Below, one piece after another: positions 46,198 through 56,278 of a DNA stretch of 64,000 nucleotides. The position numbers and the translations under genes are program-made. Each line of letters starts with the position of its first letter. Position 1 is the first letter of the stretch. The notes below the pieces were generated by a model. It was given only the letters and a program-made list of their open reading frames with translations. It did no database searches and had not been told where the DNA came from. The DNA is from Pseudomonadota bacterium. GTDB lineage: Bacteria; Pseudomonadota; Gammaproteobacteria; JAKAQQ01. The stretch is taken from assembly GCA_027365475.1 (NCBI GenBank), contig DAHXNI010000031.1, forward strand, positions 32,077-96,076, in the 5' to 3' direction.

Positions 46198-46660
46198 GGG
46201 GTTCGGCCTCTGTCGTCACAGGTTCGAGCCGGTTGTGCAAAGCGGCATCCAATGTATGCCAAGGCAGCGTTGCACATTTGACCCGCGCTGGATACTGTCG
46301 CACGCCACCCAATGCTTCGAGTTTGCCAAGTTGCGATCCGGGTGACACGGGCGTATCGGGTGGCTGGGTCAGGAAACGGTGCACTTCATCGAAAAGGCGG
46401 CTGGCTTCTTCGAGTGTCAACCCTTTTAATCGTTCGGTCATCAGGGAGGCCGAAGCGGTGGAAATTGCGCAACCGGACCCTTCGAATCCAACGTCCTCAA
46501 TGTTGACACCTTGGACGTCAAGATAAAGAGTCATTTTATCGCCGCAAAGCGGATTGAATCCTCTTGCTTCATGGCTCGTATGGGCGAGCTTCCTGAAATT
46601 GCGGGGGCTTCGATTGTGATCCAGGATGATATCCTGGTAAAGTGCCAAAAGATCACTCAC
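46184..46660 (-). CDS. sufU: SufU/IscU-type scaffold or sulfurtransferase
   Basis: A 158-residue IscU-like protein with the three cysteines Cys39 (NPLCGD), Cys64 (GSGCAIS) and Cys129 (RVKCATLPWHT), and the SufU-type insertion (LTQPPDTPVS region). In Bacillus, SufU is a zinc-dependent partner of SufS. It overlaps sufS by 4 nt. Confidence 0.93.
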   Translation of the reverse strand: MSDLLALYQDIILDHNRSPRNFRKLAHTSHEARGFNPLCGDKMTLYLDVQGVNIEDVGFEGSGCAISTASASLMTERLKGLTLEEASRLFDEVHRFLTQPPDTPVSPGSQLGKLEALGGVRQYPARVKCATLPWHTLDAALHNRLEPVTTEAEPHANL

Positions 46661-47916
46661 GGGTGGAACAGGCTCCAGGTTTTATCAAGCGCCAGAGCGA
46701 GGCTATCGACCTCCTCATAAGTATTATAAAAGGCAAAAGATGCGCGCACCGTTGCTGGAACCCGATAGTGCTCCATGAGTGGCATGGCGCAATGATGGCC
46801 TGCCCGTACGGCAATCCCGTACTGGTCGAGGACAGTACCAATATCGTGCGGATGGATGCCGTTCATTACGAAGGAAATGATTGATGCGCGTTTGAGTGGC
46901 TGACCGATCAATTGAATCCCGGGAATCTCGAGCAGCCGGCGAAGTGCGTATAGCTCCAGGTTTGCTTCGTAGGCCTGAATGGACGGGTAGCCGATGCCAG
47001 TGACATAGCGGATGGCCTCAGCGAGCCCGATCGCCTGGGCAATAGGCGGCGTCCCGGCTTCGAATTTATGGGGTGGATCAGCATAGGTTGTGTGCTGAAA
47101 GCTCACGGACGTGATCATGTCTCCTCCGCCTTGCCAGGGGGGTAGACGGTCCAGCCAGGCCCGTTTCCCATAAAGCACCCCAATGCCGGTCGGGCCATAG
47201 ATTTTGTGCCCGGAGAAAACATAGAAATCGCAGTCCAAAGCCTGAACGTCGACGCCCATATGCGGGACCGCCTGTGCGCCATCGATCAGAACAGCAGCAC
47301 CATGTTCATGCGCCAAAGAAATGAGTGGAGCGAGATCGTTGACTGTACCCAGAGCATTGGAAACGTGCGTCATGGCAAGCATGCGCGTATGCGGGCCGAA
47401 CAGTGTGGCTGCAGCCTCAAGATTGAGGTCCCCGCTTTCTAAAATGGGAATGATCTTGAGGCGCGCCCCGGTCCGTTCACAGAGGAGTTGCCAGGGGACG
47501 ATATTCGAATGATGCTCAAGCTCGGTCAGGATGATTTCATCGTTGGCCCCGATTTGTGAACGACCCATGACATTGGCCACCAGATTGATGGATTCAGTGG
47601 TGCTTCGGGTAAATACGATTTCCGATGATGACTGTGCATTCAGGAACTCGGCCACTGTCTTTCTTGCATCTTCATAAAGTGAAGTGGCGACTTCGCTCAG
47701 AGAATGCACACCTCGATGAACATTGGCATTTTGAGTTTCGTAATACGCAGTGTCTGCACGGATGACGGCGAATGGTTTCTGCGTCGTTGCAGCATTATCC
47801 AGGTAAACCAGTGGCTTGCCATGGATCAGTTGCCCGAGAATGGGAAAATCTCTGCGAGCCATCTCCATCTGCTGCTTCAGGTCCATCGTTTTCTTGGCTT
47901 GAATCCACGTTGCCAT
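46657..47916 (-). CDS. sufS: SufS, group-II cysteine desulfurase
   Basis: A 419-residue PLP enzyme: YLDNAATTQKP near the start, PLP lysine in FSGHKIYGPTGIG, and active-site Cys in RAGHHCAMPLMEHY. It supplies sulfur to SufU. ATG at 47916 follows the sufD stop by one base, with GGAGAG upstream. Confidence 0.96.
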   Translation of the reverse strand: MATWIQAKKTMDLKQQMEMARRDFPILGQLIHGKPLVYLDNAATTQKPFAVIRADTAYYETQNANVHRGVHSLSEVATSLYEDARKTVAEFLNAQSSSEIVFTRSTTESINLVANVMGRSQIGANDEIILTELEHHSNIVPWQLLCERTGARLKIIPILESGDLNLEAAATLFGPHTRMLAMTHVSNALGTVNDLAPLISLAHEHGAAVLIDGAQAVPHMGVDVQALDCDFYVFSGHKIYGPTGIGVLYGKRAWLDRLPPWQGGGDMITSVSFQHTTYADPPHKFEAGTPPIAQAIGLAEAIRYVTGIGYPSIQAYEANLELYALRRLLEIPGIQLIGQPLKRASIISFVMNGIHPHDIGTVLDQYGIAVRAGHHCAMPLMEHYRVPATVRASFAFYNTYEEVDSLALALDKTWSLFHP

Positions 47917-47917
47917 A

Positions 47918-49174
47918 TCAGGGCTCTCCAATCCTGCTTAAAGTTTTTGCAATCGTTTCCTGCCAGCCGATCCGGATGGGTTCGGATGGTATGAGCGCAA
48001 GAAACTCCTCTGTAAATCCCCGGATGAGGAGGTGACGGGCATGATCGGGGTCAATTCCGCGTGATCGCAGGTAGAAAAGTGCATCCCGGTCGAGCTCCCC
48101 AGATCTCGAACCATGCGTGCACCGCACATCGTCGATTGCGATTTCGAGCTCAGGGCGGCTCATGGCACGGGAACTAGAGTCAAGCAAAAGGTGATGATTA
48201 TCCTGAATGGCATCGCTTCCTGCCGCATTGCGTTGTATCCGGATGCGGCCACCATAGATGCTTGTCGCATGGGCACCCACAACCGACCGGACGCGCTGTT
48301 CACTCCGTGTGGCAGGTGCCGCATGGCTGATGCGGGTCTGGCGGTCGCGATGTTCACGCGATGCCAGGAGGGCAAGTGTTTCCAGTTGGACGTGGGCTTT
48401 AGTTCCCGCAAGCAGGATATCCTGCTCGTGCCGGAGAAGGGTGCCAAGCCCATCAAACTGGAATGAACGGTAGAAGCTATCTTCGTCCAAGCATACCGAG
48501 GTTAAACTCACTGTACGGACCGAGGAATCCCCTTGCTGCTCAACATAGTGAGTCAGTGTTGCACGGCGCTCCAGGTGGATTTCCGTGACACTATTCACAA
48601 CACGTAGAGCATGCTCGGATGCTTCATCTGAATGGTCGGTCACCCAGATGTGTCGCTCGATCACTTGACACTCCGATCCGGCGCCGATGAGGATCAAAAC
48701 ACGCGGGAATGCGGGTGCCCGTGAGGGTGTCAGTGTCAGCACGATTTCAACGGGTTCATGAATGACCTGACCCGGTGGAATGTAGAGGAACACACCATCC
48801 TTGAATGCCTGGGTATTGAGTGCAGTCATGAGCCGTGCATCAGCCCTGGCTATCCGGCCGAACTGGGTTGTGACAAGGTCGGGTTTCAGCGCATATGCCC
48901 GTGAGAGCGGCATGAGATCCCACTGGCGACCCTTCACCGGTTCATCGGTTTGCTGGAATCCTGTTCGAATGACAGGTTCCGTAGTAGCGAAAGTACCAAC
49001 TTTAGTCCGGAAAGCCGGTTGGCGGGTATATTTCCAGCTCTCATCGCGGATGAGGGTCTGTTCTGAGGAAGCGGCACTTTGGGCGGCCGCATGAATGTAA
49101 TCAAGCCACTCTTCCCAGGTTGACTGGCCAGAATGATTCACGGGCAATATGGGTGCCAATAGGTTATTCATCAC
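47918..49174 (-). CDS. sufD: SufD, Fe-S assembly scaffold component
   Basis: A 418-residue protein with the SufBD-family right-handed beta-helix core. Typical C-terminal blocks: SRPELEIAIDDVRCTHGSRSGELDRDALFYLRSRGID and the ending LIRGFTEEFL. Works with SufB and SufC as an Fe-S scaffold. 4-nt overlap with sufC. Confidence 0.95.
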   Translation of the reverse strand: MMNNLLAPILPVNHSGQSTWEEWLDYIHAAAQSAASSEQTLIRDESWKYTRQPAFRTKVGTFATTEPVIRTGFQQTDEPVKGRQWDLMPLSRAYALKPDLVTTQFGRIARADARLMTALNTQAFKDGVFLYIPPGQVIHEPVEIVLTLTPSRAPAFPRVLILIGAGSECQVIERHIWVTDHSDEASEHALRVVNSVTEIHLERRATLTHYVEQQGDSSVRTVSLTSVCLDEDSFYRSFQFDGLGTLLRHEQDILLAGTKAHVQLETLALLASREHRDRQTRISHAAPATRSEQRVRSVVGAHATSIYGGRIRIQRNAAGSDAIQDNHHLLLDSSSRAMSRPELEIAIDDVRCTHGSRSGELDRDALFYLRSRGIDPDHARHLLIRGFTEEFLALIPSEPIRIGWQETIAKTLSRIGEP

Positions 49175-49929
49175 ACCTGGCTCAGTTCGGTCAGCCAGTC
49201 GTAGCCTCGTTGCTCAAGCATCTGTGCGAGGTCGGCTTCTCCAGATTGGACGATACGGCCATTCACAAGCACATGCACACGGTCGGGCTCCACATAATCC
49301 AGCAAACGCTGGTAGTGTGTCACGACCAGAAAGCCACGCTTCCGGTCACGCATTGCATTGATTCCGCGAGCAACGATTTTGAGTGCATCGATATCCAGCC
49401 CCGAATCGGTTTCGTCAAGGAGTGCAAGACAGGGTTTCAGCAGTTTCATTTGGAGTATTTCATTCCTTTTCTTTTCTCCCCCCGAAAATCCCTGATTGAC
49501 GGAACGCTCAAGCAGTTCAGGCTTCATCTCCATAGCCGAGAGCTCAGAACGGAGCGTGGATAGGAAATCTGCTGCGTCCAGTTCAGCTTCCCCACGAGCG
49601 CGACGGATCGCATTCACGCTCGAGCGCAGAAAATAGGCATTGCCGAGTCCGGGAATTTCAACCGGGTATTGAAACGCGAGAAAAAGTCCGTGGCGTGCAC
49701 GCTCTTCGGGTGTCCAGGCAAGCAAGTCAGAACCCAGAAAATGCGCTTGTCCATCTGTAACGCGATAGGGTTCCGCGCCAGCCAGTGTCTGGACCAGCGT
49801 ACTTTTGCCTGAGCCATTGGGCCCCATAACCGCGTGGAGTTCGCCAGCTGGAACTTCAAGGTTGACACCCTTGAGGACCATTCGATCGCCGATGGCAACA
49901 TGCAGGTTGCGTAGTTCGAGCAGGTTCAT
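49171..49929 (-). CDS. sufC: SufC, Fe-S assembly ATPase
   Basis: A 252-residue ABC ATPase: Walker [11 protein letters not shown] (about 36-45), signature [10 protein letters not shown] (about 149-158), Walker [14 protein letters not shown] and the H-loop in [10 protein letters not shown]. Hydrolyses ATP for SufBCD. ATGA overlaps with sufB and sufD. Confidence 0.97.
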   Translation of the reverse strand: MNLLELRNLHVAIGDRMVLKGVNLEVPAGELHAVMGPNGSGKSTLVQTLAGAEPYRVTDGQAHFLGSDLLAWTPEERARHGLFLAFQYPVEIPGLGNAYFLRSSVNAIRRARGEAELDAADFLSTLRSELSAMEMKPELLERSVNQGFSGGEKKRNEILQMKLLKPCLALLDETDSGLDIDALKIVARGINAMRDRKRGFLVVTHYQRLLDYVEPDRVHVLVNGRIVQSGEADLAQMLEQRGYDWLTELSQV

Positions 49930-51374
49930 CCCACTGCTCCTTCCAGACTGACTGACAACAGTTTTTGAGCCTCAACAGCGAACTCCATGGGCAACTTGAG
50001 AAATACTTCACGACAGAACCCGTTGACAATGAGCCCGACGGCATCTTCTGCAGATAGTCCCCGTTGCCGACAGTAGAAAATCTGATCATCTGAGATTTTC
50101 GAAGTGGTGGCTTCATGCTCTGCGCAAGCAGATCCATTTTCAACCTCAATCATCGGAAAAGTATCTGCTTCTGCATTTGGCCCGAGGATCAGAGAATCGC
50201 ACTGCGTATAATTTCTGGCATGCTGGGCTTCGCGACCGAGATGCACGAGACCGCGGTAGGCATTCTTCCCGTGTCCGGCTGAAATCCCCTTGGATAGTAT
50301 GGTGCTTCGAGTCTTGCGACCCAGGTGAATCATCTTCGTTCCCGTGTCGGCCTGTTGGTAGTTCCGGGCAACCGCAACCGAATAAAACTCACCCACTGAT
50401 TCGTCACCGCGCAAAATACAGCTTGGATATTTCCAGGTGATGGCCGAGCCAGTTTCAACCTGAACCCAGGAGATGTGGGAATGTGCACCCCGACATTCTC
50501 CCCGTTTGGTTACAAAATTATAGATTCCGCCGAGCCCATTTTCATCTCCCGGGTACCAGTTCTGGACCGTGGCGTAACGGATTTCAGCGCCCTCAAGTGC
50601 GATGAGTTCGACTACTGCGGCATGGAGCTGATTTTCGTCCCGCATGGGAGCCGTGCAGCCCTCGAGGTAACTCACGCTCGCGCCCGCATCTGCAATGATC
50701 AGAGTCCGTTCGAATTGGCCAGTTTTAGCTGCATTGATGCGGAAATAAGTCGACAGCTCCAATGGGCAGCGGACGCCTTTCGGAATGTATACGAACGAAC
50801 CGTCCGTAAACACCGCCGAGTTGAGACTCGCAAAGAAATTGTCGGTTGGTGGAACGACCGATCCCAGATAGCTACGAACCAGCTCGGGATAGTCGTGGAT
50901 GGCTTCAGAAATAGGACAAAAGATCACTCCGGCCCGGGAAAGAGTCTCCCGAAAGGTTGTCGCAACTGAAACGCTGTCAAAAACGGCATCGACTGCAACG
51001 CCTGCGAGGGTTGCTTGCTCATGAAGTGGAATGCCAAGTTTTTTATAGGTCTCAAGCAGCTTGGGGTCAACGTCGTCCAGCGAAGTGGGACCGTTCTTTT
51101 TGGATTTAGGAGATGAGAAATAGGAAATTCCCTGGTAATCGATTGGTTCGTATTGTGCAATGGACCAGTGCGGTTCCTTCATGCCCAGCCAATGCCGGAA
51201 AGCAGCCAGCCGCCACTCCAGCATGAAGCCCGGTTCACCTTTCCTTAAGGAAATCTCCCGGATGACGTTTTCATCAAGTCCGGGCGGGAGGGTATCCTGC
51301 TCGATATTGGTCACGAACCCTGCTTCGTAGGGTTGCTGGAGGAAGGATTCAATTTGCCGGGTGGAACTGGACAA
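49926..51374 (-). CDS. sufB: SufB, Fe-S cluster scaffold
   Basis: A 482-residue Suf[39 protein letters not shown], the [18 protein letters not shown] block and [29 protein letters not shown]. The later Cys/His/Glu positions are those implicated in cluster assembly. First structural gene, 24 bases after sufR. Confidence 0.97.
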   Translation of the reverse strand: MSSSTRQIESFLQQPYEAGFVTNIEQDTLPPGLDENVIREISLRKGEPGFMLEWRLAAFRHWLGMKEPHWSIAQYEPIDYQGISYFSSPKSKKNGPTSLDDVDPKLLETYKKLGIPLHEQATLAGVAVDAVFDSVSVATTFRETLSRAGVIFCPISEAIHDYPELVRSYLGSVVPPTDNFFASLNSAVFTDGSFVYIPKGVRCPLELSTYFRINAAKTGQFERTLIIADAGASVSYLEGCTAPMRDENQLHAAVVELIALEGAEIRYATVQNWYPGDENGLGGIYNFVTKRGECRGAHSHISWVQVETGSAITWKYPSCILRGDESVGEFYSVAVARNYQQADTGTKMIHLGRKTRSTILSKGISAGHGKNAYRGLVHLGREAQHARNYTQCDSLILGPNAEADTFPMIEVENGSACAEHEATTSKISDDQIFYCRQRGLSAEDAVGLIVNGFCREVFLKLPMEFAVEAQKLLSVSLEGAVG

Positions 51375-51398
51375 GGGCTATACCTCGATGCAGAAAAT

Positions 51399-51881
51399 TC
51401 AGGTTCTGGTATCCAAGCCAATGGCGTGGTTGGAACCGTTTTCATTACGTGCTTGATAGGGGAGCGGGGAGCTTGAGGTTGGATCGGGGATGAGATCTGC
51501 AAGCGACAGGTGTGAAAGCGTTTCCTTGAGCATCCAGTTGATGCGACGCCAGGGCGGGCTCACGGCGCAGAAACTCTCCCGATTACAGCGGTGGGTGCCG
51601 AGCCCACATTCAGTTACGGCAATCTCACCCTCGAGCGCTTCAAGAATTTCAAGCGCGGTGATCGATTGGGGCGATCGCGCCAACCGATAGCCACCATGGG
51701 AGCCTCGTTGTGACTGGAGGAGGTGGGCATGCACCAGCAGTTTCAGGAGTTTGCCAACTGTTGCATATGAAAGCTGGGTTGATTCCGCGAGTTCTGAAGC
51801 AGTGAGCCAAGGTTCGCTGCGACTTGCCATGGCTGCAAGAAGTACCGTCCCGTAATCGGTCAACTTTCGGATTCTCAGCAT
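51399..51881 (-). CDS. sufR: Rrf2-family SUF regulator
   Basis: A 160-residue IscR/Rrf2 regulator. Winged helix in the N-terminal 70 residues (LTDYGTVLLAAMAS, KLLKLLVHAHLL, RGSHGGYRLAR). Three cysteines Cys92, Cys99, Cys105 (CGLGTHRCNRESFC) match the [2Fe-2S] ligands of the family. It is the SUF-type paralogue of IscR and first gene of the operon. Start at ATG 51881; the alternative ATG 51896 overlaps the -10 box. Confidence 0.93.
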   Translation of the reverse strand: MLRIRKLTDYGTVLLAAMASRSEPWLTASELAESTQLSYATVGKLLKLLVHAHLLQSQRGSHGGYRLARSPQSITALEILEALEGEIAVTECGLGTHRCNRESFCAVSPPWRRINWMLKETLSHLSLADLIPDPTSSSPLPYQARNENGSNHAIGLDTRT

Positions 51882-51895
51882 GAATAAAGCTTCCA

Positions 51896-51924
51896 TCTAT
51901 ATGAGACTATTTTAGTCCAAATAA
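51896..51924 (-). promoter_or_regulatory. suf operon promoter TTATTT-N17-TATAGA
   Basis: Minus strand TTATTT (51924-51919) and TATAGA (51901-51896), 17-base spacer. The predicted start lies only about 8 bases before the sufR ATG, so the leader is very short. Confidence 0.5.
51905..51917. promoter_or_regulatory. IscR/Rrf2 type-1-like operator
   Basis: GACTATTTTAGTC (GACTA and TAGTC inverted repeat around TTT) matches the core of the IscR type-1 binding motif (GACTRwwwYAGTC). It falls entirely inside the promoter spacer of the suf operon, so SufR would block RNA polymerase and regulate itself. Confidence 0.75.
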
Positions 51925-51981
51925 ACTCCTTTGTGGCAACCGTAGGGCGGCATGTTGGCCGTGATCCGGGCGAAGAGGGGA

Positions 51982-53583
51982 TCAGGTTCGGTTGGCTGGG
52001 TCCCAAATTGATCGATCATGCATGGCCCAGACTGGAAGTTCCTGGTTTTCAAGGAAATACCGTGTATAGAGCACCGCAAGCTTGGCATATCTTTCCTGGT
52101 GTTGGGCAAGGTCGTAGAGGCAGGCCACACTCGCTGCATCGGCGAGGCGAGTGAGCGTGGCTTTGCCATACCAGGTAGCCGTGTCGCCGGATTCAGCGCC
52201 CAGTTGTTTGAGGGTTGTTTCTGCCACTTTATAGGCTGTCTGAGCCTCTGGTGTGCCCGCCTCGGTGAGGGAATGCCGGAGCTGGTCGAGAAAAGGCTCA
52301 TGGGCATTTTTCTTATGAATTGTCTCGATCAGTTCGAGAGCCTGTATGTTACTGGTTCCCTCCCAGATGGGTGTGATCAAGGCCTCCCGGTGCCAGCGCG
52401 CAACCGCATATTCCTCAAGAAACCCGAGTCCACCGAAAAGCTCCATGGCCAGTGCTGTGACTCGTCCGGCATGCTCGGCAGTTCGATTTTTAGCGAGATG
52501 GGTCATCAATCGGGCGTGATGATAATGTGACGTATAAGGGGGGGTCTCGTGCCAGGCTCGATCGAACAAGTCGACAGCATGGAATGCCAGTGCCAGTCCG
52601 CCGGCTTGACGGAGCGCACATTCTGTAAGATCGCGCCGGACGAGCGGGTGATCCTCAATGCATCGACCAAAAGCCTGTCGTCTCCGGACCCGTTCCCTGG
52701 CTTCAATGATCGCCTTCTGGCTGATGCCCATGCTGGCTACTGCGTTTGCGATTCGAGAAACGGTGAGTGTTTCCAGCGTGTAATAAATTCCATGCTCTGG
52801 GCGGCCGACCAAGAAGGCTTCGCTGCCTTCGAGTTCAACCTCCCCGGTGGGTACGGCCCGGGTAGCTGATTTGTTTTTGAGACGCCGCACTTTAAAGTTG
52901 AGATCACCCTGCCGGTTCAGTCGTGGTATCAGGAAAAGCGAGAGGCCCTTGGGGCCAGCTGGTGCGCCATGCGGACGTGCGGTCACGATCGCGAAATCCG
53001 CAAGACCTGCTCCACTCGCAAAGTATTTATCTCCTCCTTTGATGTGCCAGCCATCCGGATCGTGCTGTGCACTGGCACGGTTTGCGCCGAGATCATTTCC
53101 CCCCTGGGTTTCAGTCATCCAGGTCGCACCCCATAACTCTCCAGAAAGAAGGCTGCGGGTGACCAAGTTATGTTCGGGCGCGTACTTGTACAGAGCATAG
53201 GCGGTTTGCCCGGTGATGGTGAGGATACAGTAAAGACCAGGGTCAGCAAGCAGATAACCCAGGGCAAAATGGTGATGCCAGCTGCCACCTTCATAGGGAG
53301 GACGCAGGATCTCGGTGAGACGGGGCAAAAGGTTCATCTCGGCGGGAGACAGTTGGACACGATCCACGCGTCGGCCATCAAGATCATGGCTCACAAGAAC
53401 GGGAGGGGCATCGTGGTCGATGTGATAGCCGACTTCATAGGCGTCTCGTCCGGTAAACGCCCCGAACTGGACGAGTTCGCCGCGATGCTCGGCATATTGG
53501 GGCCAATAATGCTGGAGGATGTAAGGAAGATCCGGGTCGATCTCAAAATGGTTCTGCCCAAAGGCATATGAGATCCAGTTCAT
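51982..53583 (-). CDS. AidB-like acyl-CoA dehydrogenase
   Basis: About 533 residues. FAD/acyl-CoA motifs: WGATWMTETQGGNDLGANRASA, FKVRRLKNKSATRAVPTGEVELEGSEAF, ARERVRRRQAFGRCIEDHPLVRRDL and FGGLGFLEEYAVARWHREALITPIWEGTSNIQALE. The N-terminal part and the WEGTSNIQALE ending resemble AidB of the DNA-alkylation response. The actual substrate is unknown. ATG 53583 has GGAG 8 bases upstream. It lies 100 bases upstream of the SUF operon in the same direction. Confidence 0.88.
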   Translation of the reverse strand: MNWISYAFGQNHFEIDPDLPYILQHYWPQYAEHRGELVQFGAFTGRDAYEVGYHIDHDAPPVLVSHDLDGRRVDRVQLSPAEMNLLPRLTEILRPPYEGGSWHHHFALGYLLADPGLYCILTITGQTAYALYKYAPEHNLVTRSLLSGELWGATWMTETQGGNDLGANRASAQHDPDGWHIKGGDKYFASGAGLADFAIVTARPHGAPAGPKGLSLFLIPRLNRQGDLNFKVRRLKNKSATRAVPTGEVELEGSEAFLVGRPEHGIYYTLETLTVSRIANAVASMGISQKAIIEARERVRRRQAFGRCIEDHPLVRRDLTECALRQAGGLALAFHAVDLFDRAWHETPPYTSHYHHARLMTHLAKNRTAEHAGRVTALAMELFGGLGFLEEYAVARWHREALITPIWEGTSNIQALELIETIHKKNAHEPFLDQLRHSLTEAGTPEAQTAYKVAETTLKQLGAESGDTATWYGKATLTRLADAASVACLYDLAQHQERYAKLAVLYTRYFLENQELPVWAMHDRSIWDPANRT

Positions 53584-53691
53584 GGCAATCACTCCGTTCG
53601 GACTTTAAAAGAACCAGCATAAACCAAATAAATGGTCGATCAACTGACCATGGTCCTGTTCCGGTCGTCAAAAAAACCATGACGATCATGG

Positions 53692-53733
53692 CATAATAAA
53701 AAATAAACCGGCGGGTGAGATGCTCACCTGCCG
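53692..53733 (+). promoter_or_regulatory. serS leader: CATAAT box followed by strong hairpin
   Basis: CATAAT (53692-53697) could give a start near 53704; the -35 is weak. Right after it, CGGCGGGTGAG (53709-53719) and CTCACCTGCCG (53723-53733) form an 11-bp stem with one wobble pair and a 3-base loop, near the 5' end of the serS message. On the opposite strand the hairpin is followed by TTTATTTTTTATTATG, so it could also stop antisense transcription. Confidence 0.45.
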
Positions 53734-53768
53734 CAAGCCCGGATAATGGCTCAGTCAGATTAAATTAA

Positions 53769-55070
53769 ATGATCGACATCAAGCTGCTTCGAAACGATCT
53801 CAGCAAGGTGGTTGCCAACCTGGCACGCCGGGGGTTTTCTTTCGATTCCAGCTGGTATGCAGAGCAGGAAGAGAGGCGCAAGGTACTCCAGATCAGGCTC
53901 GAGGATCTCCGCCGCCAACGGAACGAGGGGTCGAAAACCGTTGGGCAGATTAAATCCGGCGGGGGGGACTCAGCGGGCCTTGCAGCTGAGATGGAACGTC
54001 TCACACGCATTGATCATGAGCTTGAGGTGACCCAAAATGAATTCCGGAAAATAGAGGGAGAACTGGAAGCTTTTTACCTGACCCTGCCGAACCTGATCGA
54101 GGCAAGTGTGCCCGATGGAGTTGATGCCACGCAAAATATCGAAATCCGCAGGGTCGGCGAGCCCCCGCAATTTAATTTCCAGGCACGCGATCACGTGGCG
54201 ATCGGTGAACTACTTGCGTGCATGGATTTTGCGGAAGCCAGTCGCATTGTAGGTGCTCGGTTCGTTGTGCTCAAGGGTGTTCTGGCGCAACTCCAACGGG
54301 CGCTCATCAACTTCATGATGGACATCCATGTTGCCGAGCACGGATATGAGGAAGTGTATGTGCCGCATCTGGTGAACCAGGACAGTCTCATAGGTACCGG
54401 ACAACTTCCCAAATTCGAGGCCGAACTCTTCAAAATTGACAAAACGGCTGACTGGTATCTCATTCCAACTGCCGAGGTTCCTGTCACGAATCTTGCTCGT
54501 GATCGCATTTTCCGGATAGGGGAGCTGCCGAAACGTTGGGTTGCGCATACGCCTTGTTACCGTTCTGAAGCGGGGTCCTACGGCAAGGATCTCAAAGGCA
54601 TGATCCGCCAGCACCAGTTCGAAAAAGTTGAACTGGTCACGATCACCACACCAGACCATTCGGGGGACGCACTCGAAATGCTCACTGCTCATGCCGAGGC
54701 GATCCTGAAGAAACTGGAATTGCCCTATCGTGTCATGTTGCTTTGTTCAGGTGACACTGGTTTTGCTTCCACAAAGACTTATGACCTTGAAGTCTGGCTA
54801 CCTGGGCAGAATCAATATCGCGAAATTTCATCCTGTAGCAACTTCAGGGATTTTCAGGCTCGCCGCTTGCATGCACGTTGGCGCACTCGTTCACAAGACA
54901 AACCCGAGTGGGTTCACACGCTCAACGGGTCGGCACTGGCTGTCGGGCGGACTCTCGCGGCCTTGCTCGAAAATCGACAAGATGAAGGTGGCCGAATCAG
55001 CATTCCCGAGTTACTTCGCCCATATCTTGGAGACCGACCACATCTCGTGGCCGATGGAGGGCACGATTGA
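53769..55070 (+). CDS. serS: Seryl-tRNA synthetase
   Basis: A 433-residue class-II synthetase. Coiled-coil tRNA-binding arm about residues 30-105, motif 2 (FRSEAGSYGKDLKGMIRQHQFEKVEL) and motif 3 (TLNGSALAVGRTLAALLENRQ). Charges tRNA-Ser, one of whose genes lies downstream. TTGA overlap with the MFS gene. Confidence 0.98.
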   Translation: MIDIKLLRNDLSKVVANLARRGFSFDSSWYAEQEERRKVLQIRLEDLRRQRNEGSKTVGQIKSGGGDSAGLAAEMERLTRIDHELEVTQNEFRKIEGELEAFYLTLPNLIEASVPDGVDATQNIEIRRVGEPPQFNFQARDHVAIGELLACMDFAEASRIVGARFVVLKGVLAQLQRALINFMMDIHVAEHGYEEVYVPHLVNQDSLIGTGQLPKFEAELFKIDKTADWYLIPTAEVPVTNLARDRIFRIGELPKRWVAHTPCYRSEAGSYGKDLKGMIRQHQFEKVELVTITTPDHSGDALEMLTAHAEAILKKLELPYRVMLLCSGDTGFASTKTYDLEVWLPGQNQYREISSCSNFRDFQARRLHARWRTRSQDKPEWVHTLNGSALAVGRTLAALLENRQDEGGRISIPELLRPYLGDRPHLVADGGHD

Positions 55071-56248
55071 ACCGATCGTCTGGGTTTCGGAGCGCATTGG
55101 GATTTGTCGTTCTTCTGGGGATCGTGAGCCTATTCGCTGATGCCAACTATGAAGGCGGGCGAAGCGTGGCGGGCCCCTACCTTCTTGTACTGGGCATAAC
55201 ACCGGCTATTTTAGGAATCGCAAGCGGAGCGATCGACTTCTTTCAGTATTTGGGGCGCCTGATCGCAGGGTGGTGGGTTGGTCGGAGCGGTCATTCTTGG
55301 CGGGTTTTGACACTTGGATATATGCTTAATCTTTTTGCGCTGCCTGCGCTCGTTTTTACCCATCAGTTAATTGGAGCGCTCGGGCTTTTGTTTTTGGAAC
55401 GCCTGGGTCGTGGGATACGCAATCCTGTCAAAAATAATCTTCTCGCACAGGCCGGAGATGAACTGGGTCATGGACGGGTGTTTGGTCTTTATGAAATTCT
55501 GGATCAGACGGGTGCCGTTCTTGGGCCTCTGTTTGTCGGATTCTGGCTGCTCCGACATTCATTGCGAATGACATTCGCCACGCTCGCCATACCTGCTGTG
55601 CTTTCCATGCTTTGGTTATGGGTGGCATACCGGTACCGACCACAGTCCGCATCAGAAGCGGCTGGATCGGGAAGCGACGCCCAGCCCAGTGGGAACGATC
55701 GGACTCGGATCCGGAGATTCCGGACTTGGGCCGCGCTTATTGCAGCGGCTTCAGGGACCTATATTTTCATTGGTTATGCACTGATTGCACATGATCACTG
55801 GACCTACGCCCAGGTTGCAGGCGGGTTTGCCCTGGCCATGGCCATGGATGGTATCGGAGGCCTATTTTTGGGAATTCTCTATGACCGGATTGGGTTTCGC
55901 AGTGTCTATGCATTTCCGGTTTCCCTGGCCGCATCGATTGCACTCATTTTCTGGGGGCAACTGTGGCTGGTTTGGTTGGGAATCGGGATTTGGGGTCTTC
56001 AGCTTGGTTTTGCTGAGACGGTCATACCTGCGATGTTTGGACAGATCATTCCGCGCGGGTCGCGTACCCGTCTGTTCGGTTCGCTGGGTTTTCTGACTGG
56101 CCTCTCTGGGCTCTTGGGTGTGGGGGTCATGGGTGTTCTGTATGCTCTGAATCCCGCGTGGACGCCGGTGTGGAGTCTTGCTCTTGCTGCAATCGCAATT
56201 TTCATCATGATGCGTTGTGGATGGCTCGAATCAAGCAAGTCAGAGTGA
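55067..56248 (+). CDS. MFS transporter
   Basis: A 393-residue protein with about 12 membrane helices and a central charged loop of about 25 residues (RYRPQSASEAAGSGSDAQPSG). MFS-type signature GRLIAGWWVGRSGHSWRVL after helix 2 and a related motif in the second half (GLFLGILYDRIGFRSVY). Substrate unknown. TTG 55067 overlaps the serS stop, so it is coupled to serS. N-terminus MNRSSGFRSALGFVVLL. Confidence 0.85.
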   Translation: MNRSSGFRSALGFVVLLGIVSLFADANYEGGRSVAGPYLLVLGITPAILGIASGAIDFFQYLGRLIAGWWVGRSGHSWRVLTLGYMLNLFALPALVFTHQLIGALGLLFLERLGRGIRNPVKNNLLAQAGDELGHGRVFGLYEILDQTGAVLGPLFVGFWLLRHSLRMTFATLAIPAVLSMLWLWVAYRYRPQSASEAAGSGSDAQPSGNDRTRIRRFRTWAALIAAASGTYIFIGYALIAHDHWTYAQVAGGFALAMAMDGIGGLFLGILYDRIGFRSVYAFPVSLAASIALIFWGQLWLVWLGIGIWGLQLGFAETVIPAMFGQIIPRGSRTRLFGSLGFLTGLSGLLGVGVMGVLYALNPAWTPVWSLALAAIAIFIMMRCGWLESSKSE

Positions 56249-56278
56249 GTCAGGGAACGAGGAGGGGAAGGTTGCCAG

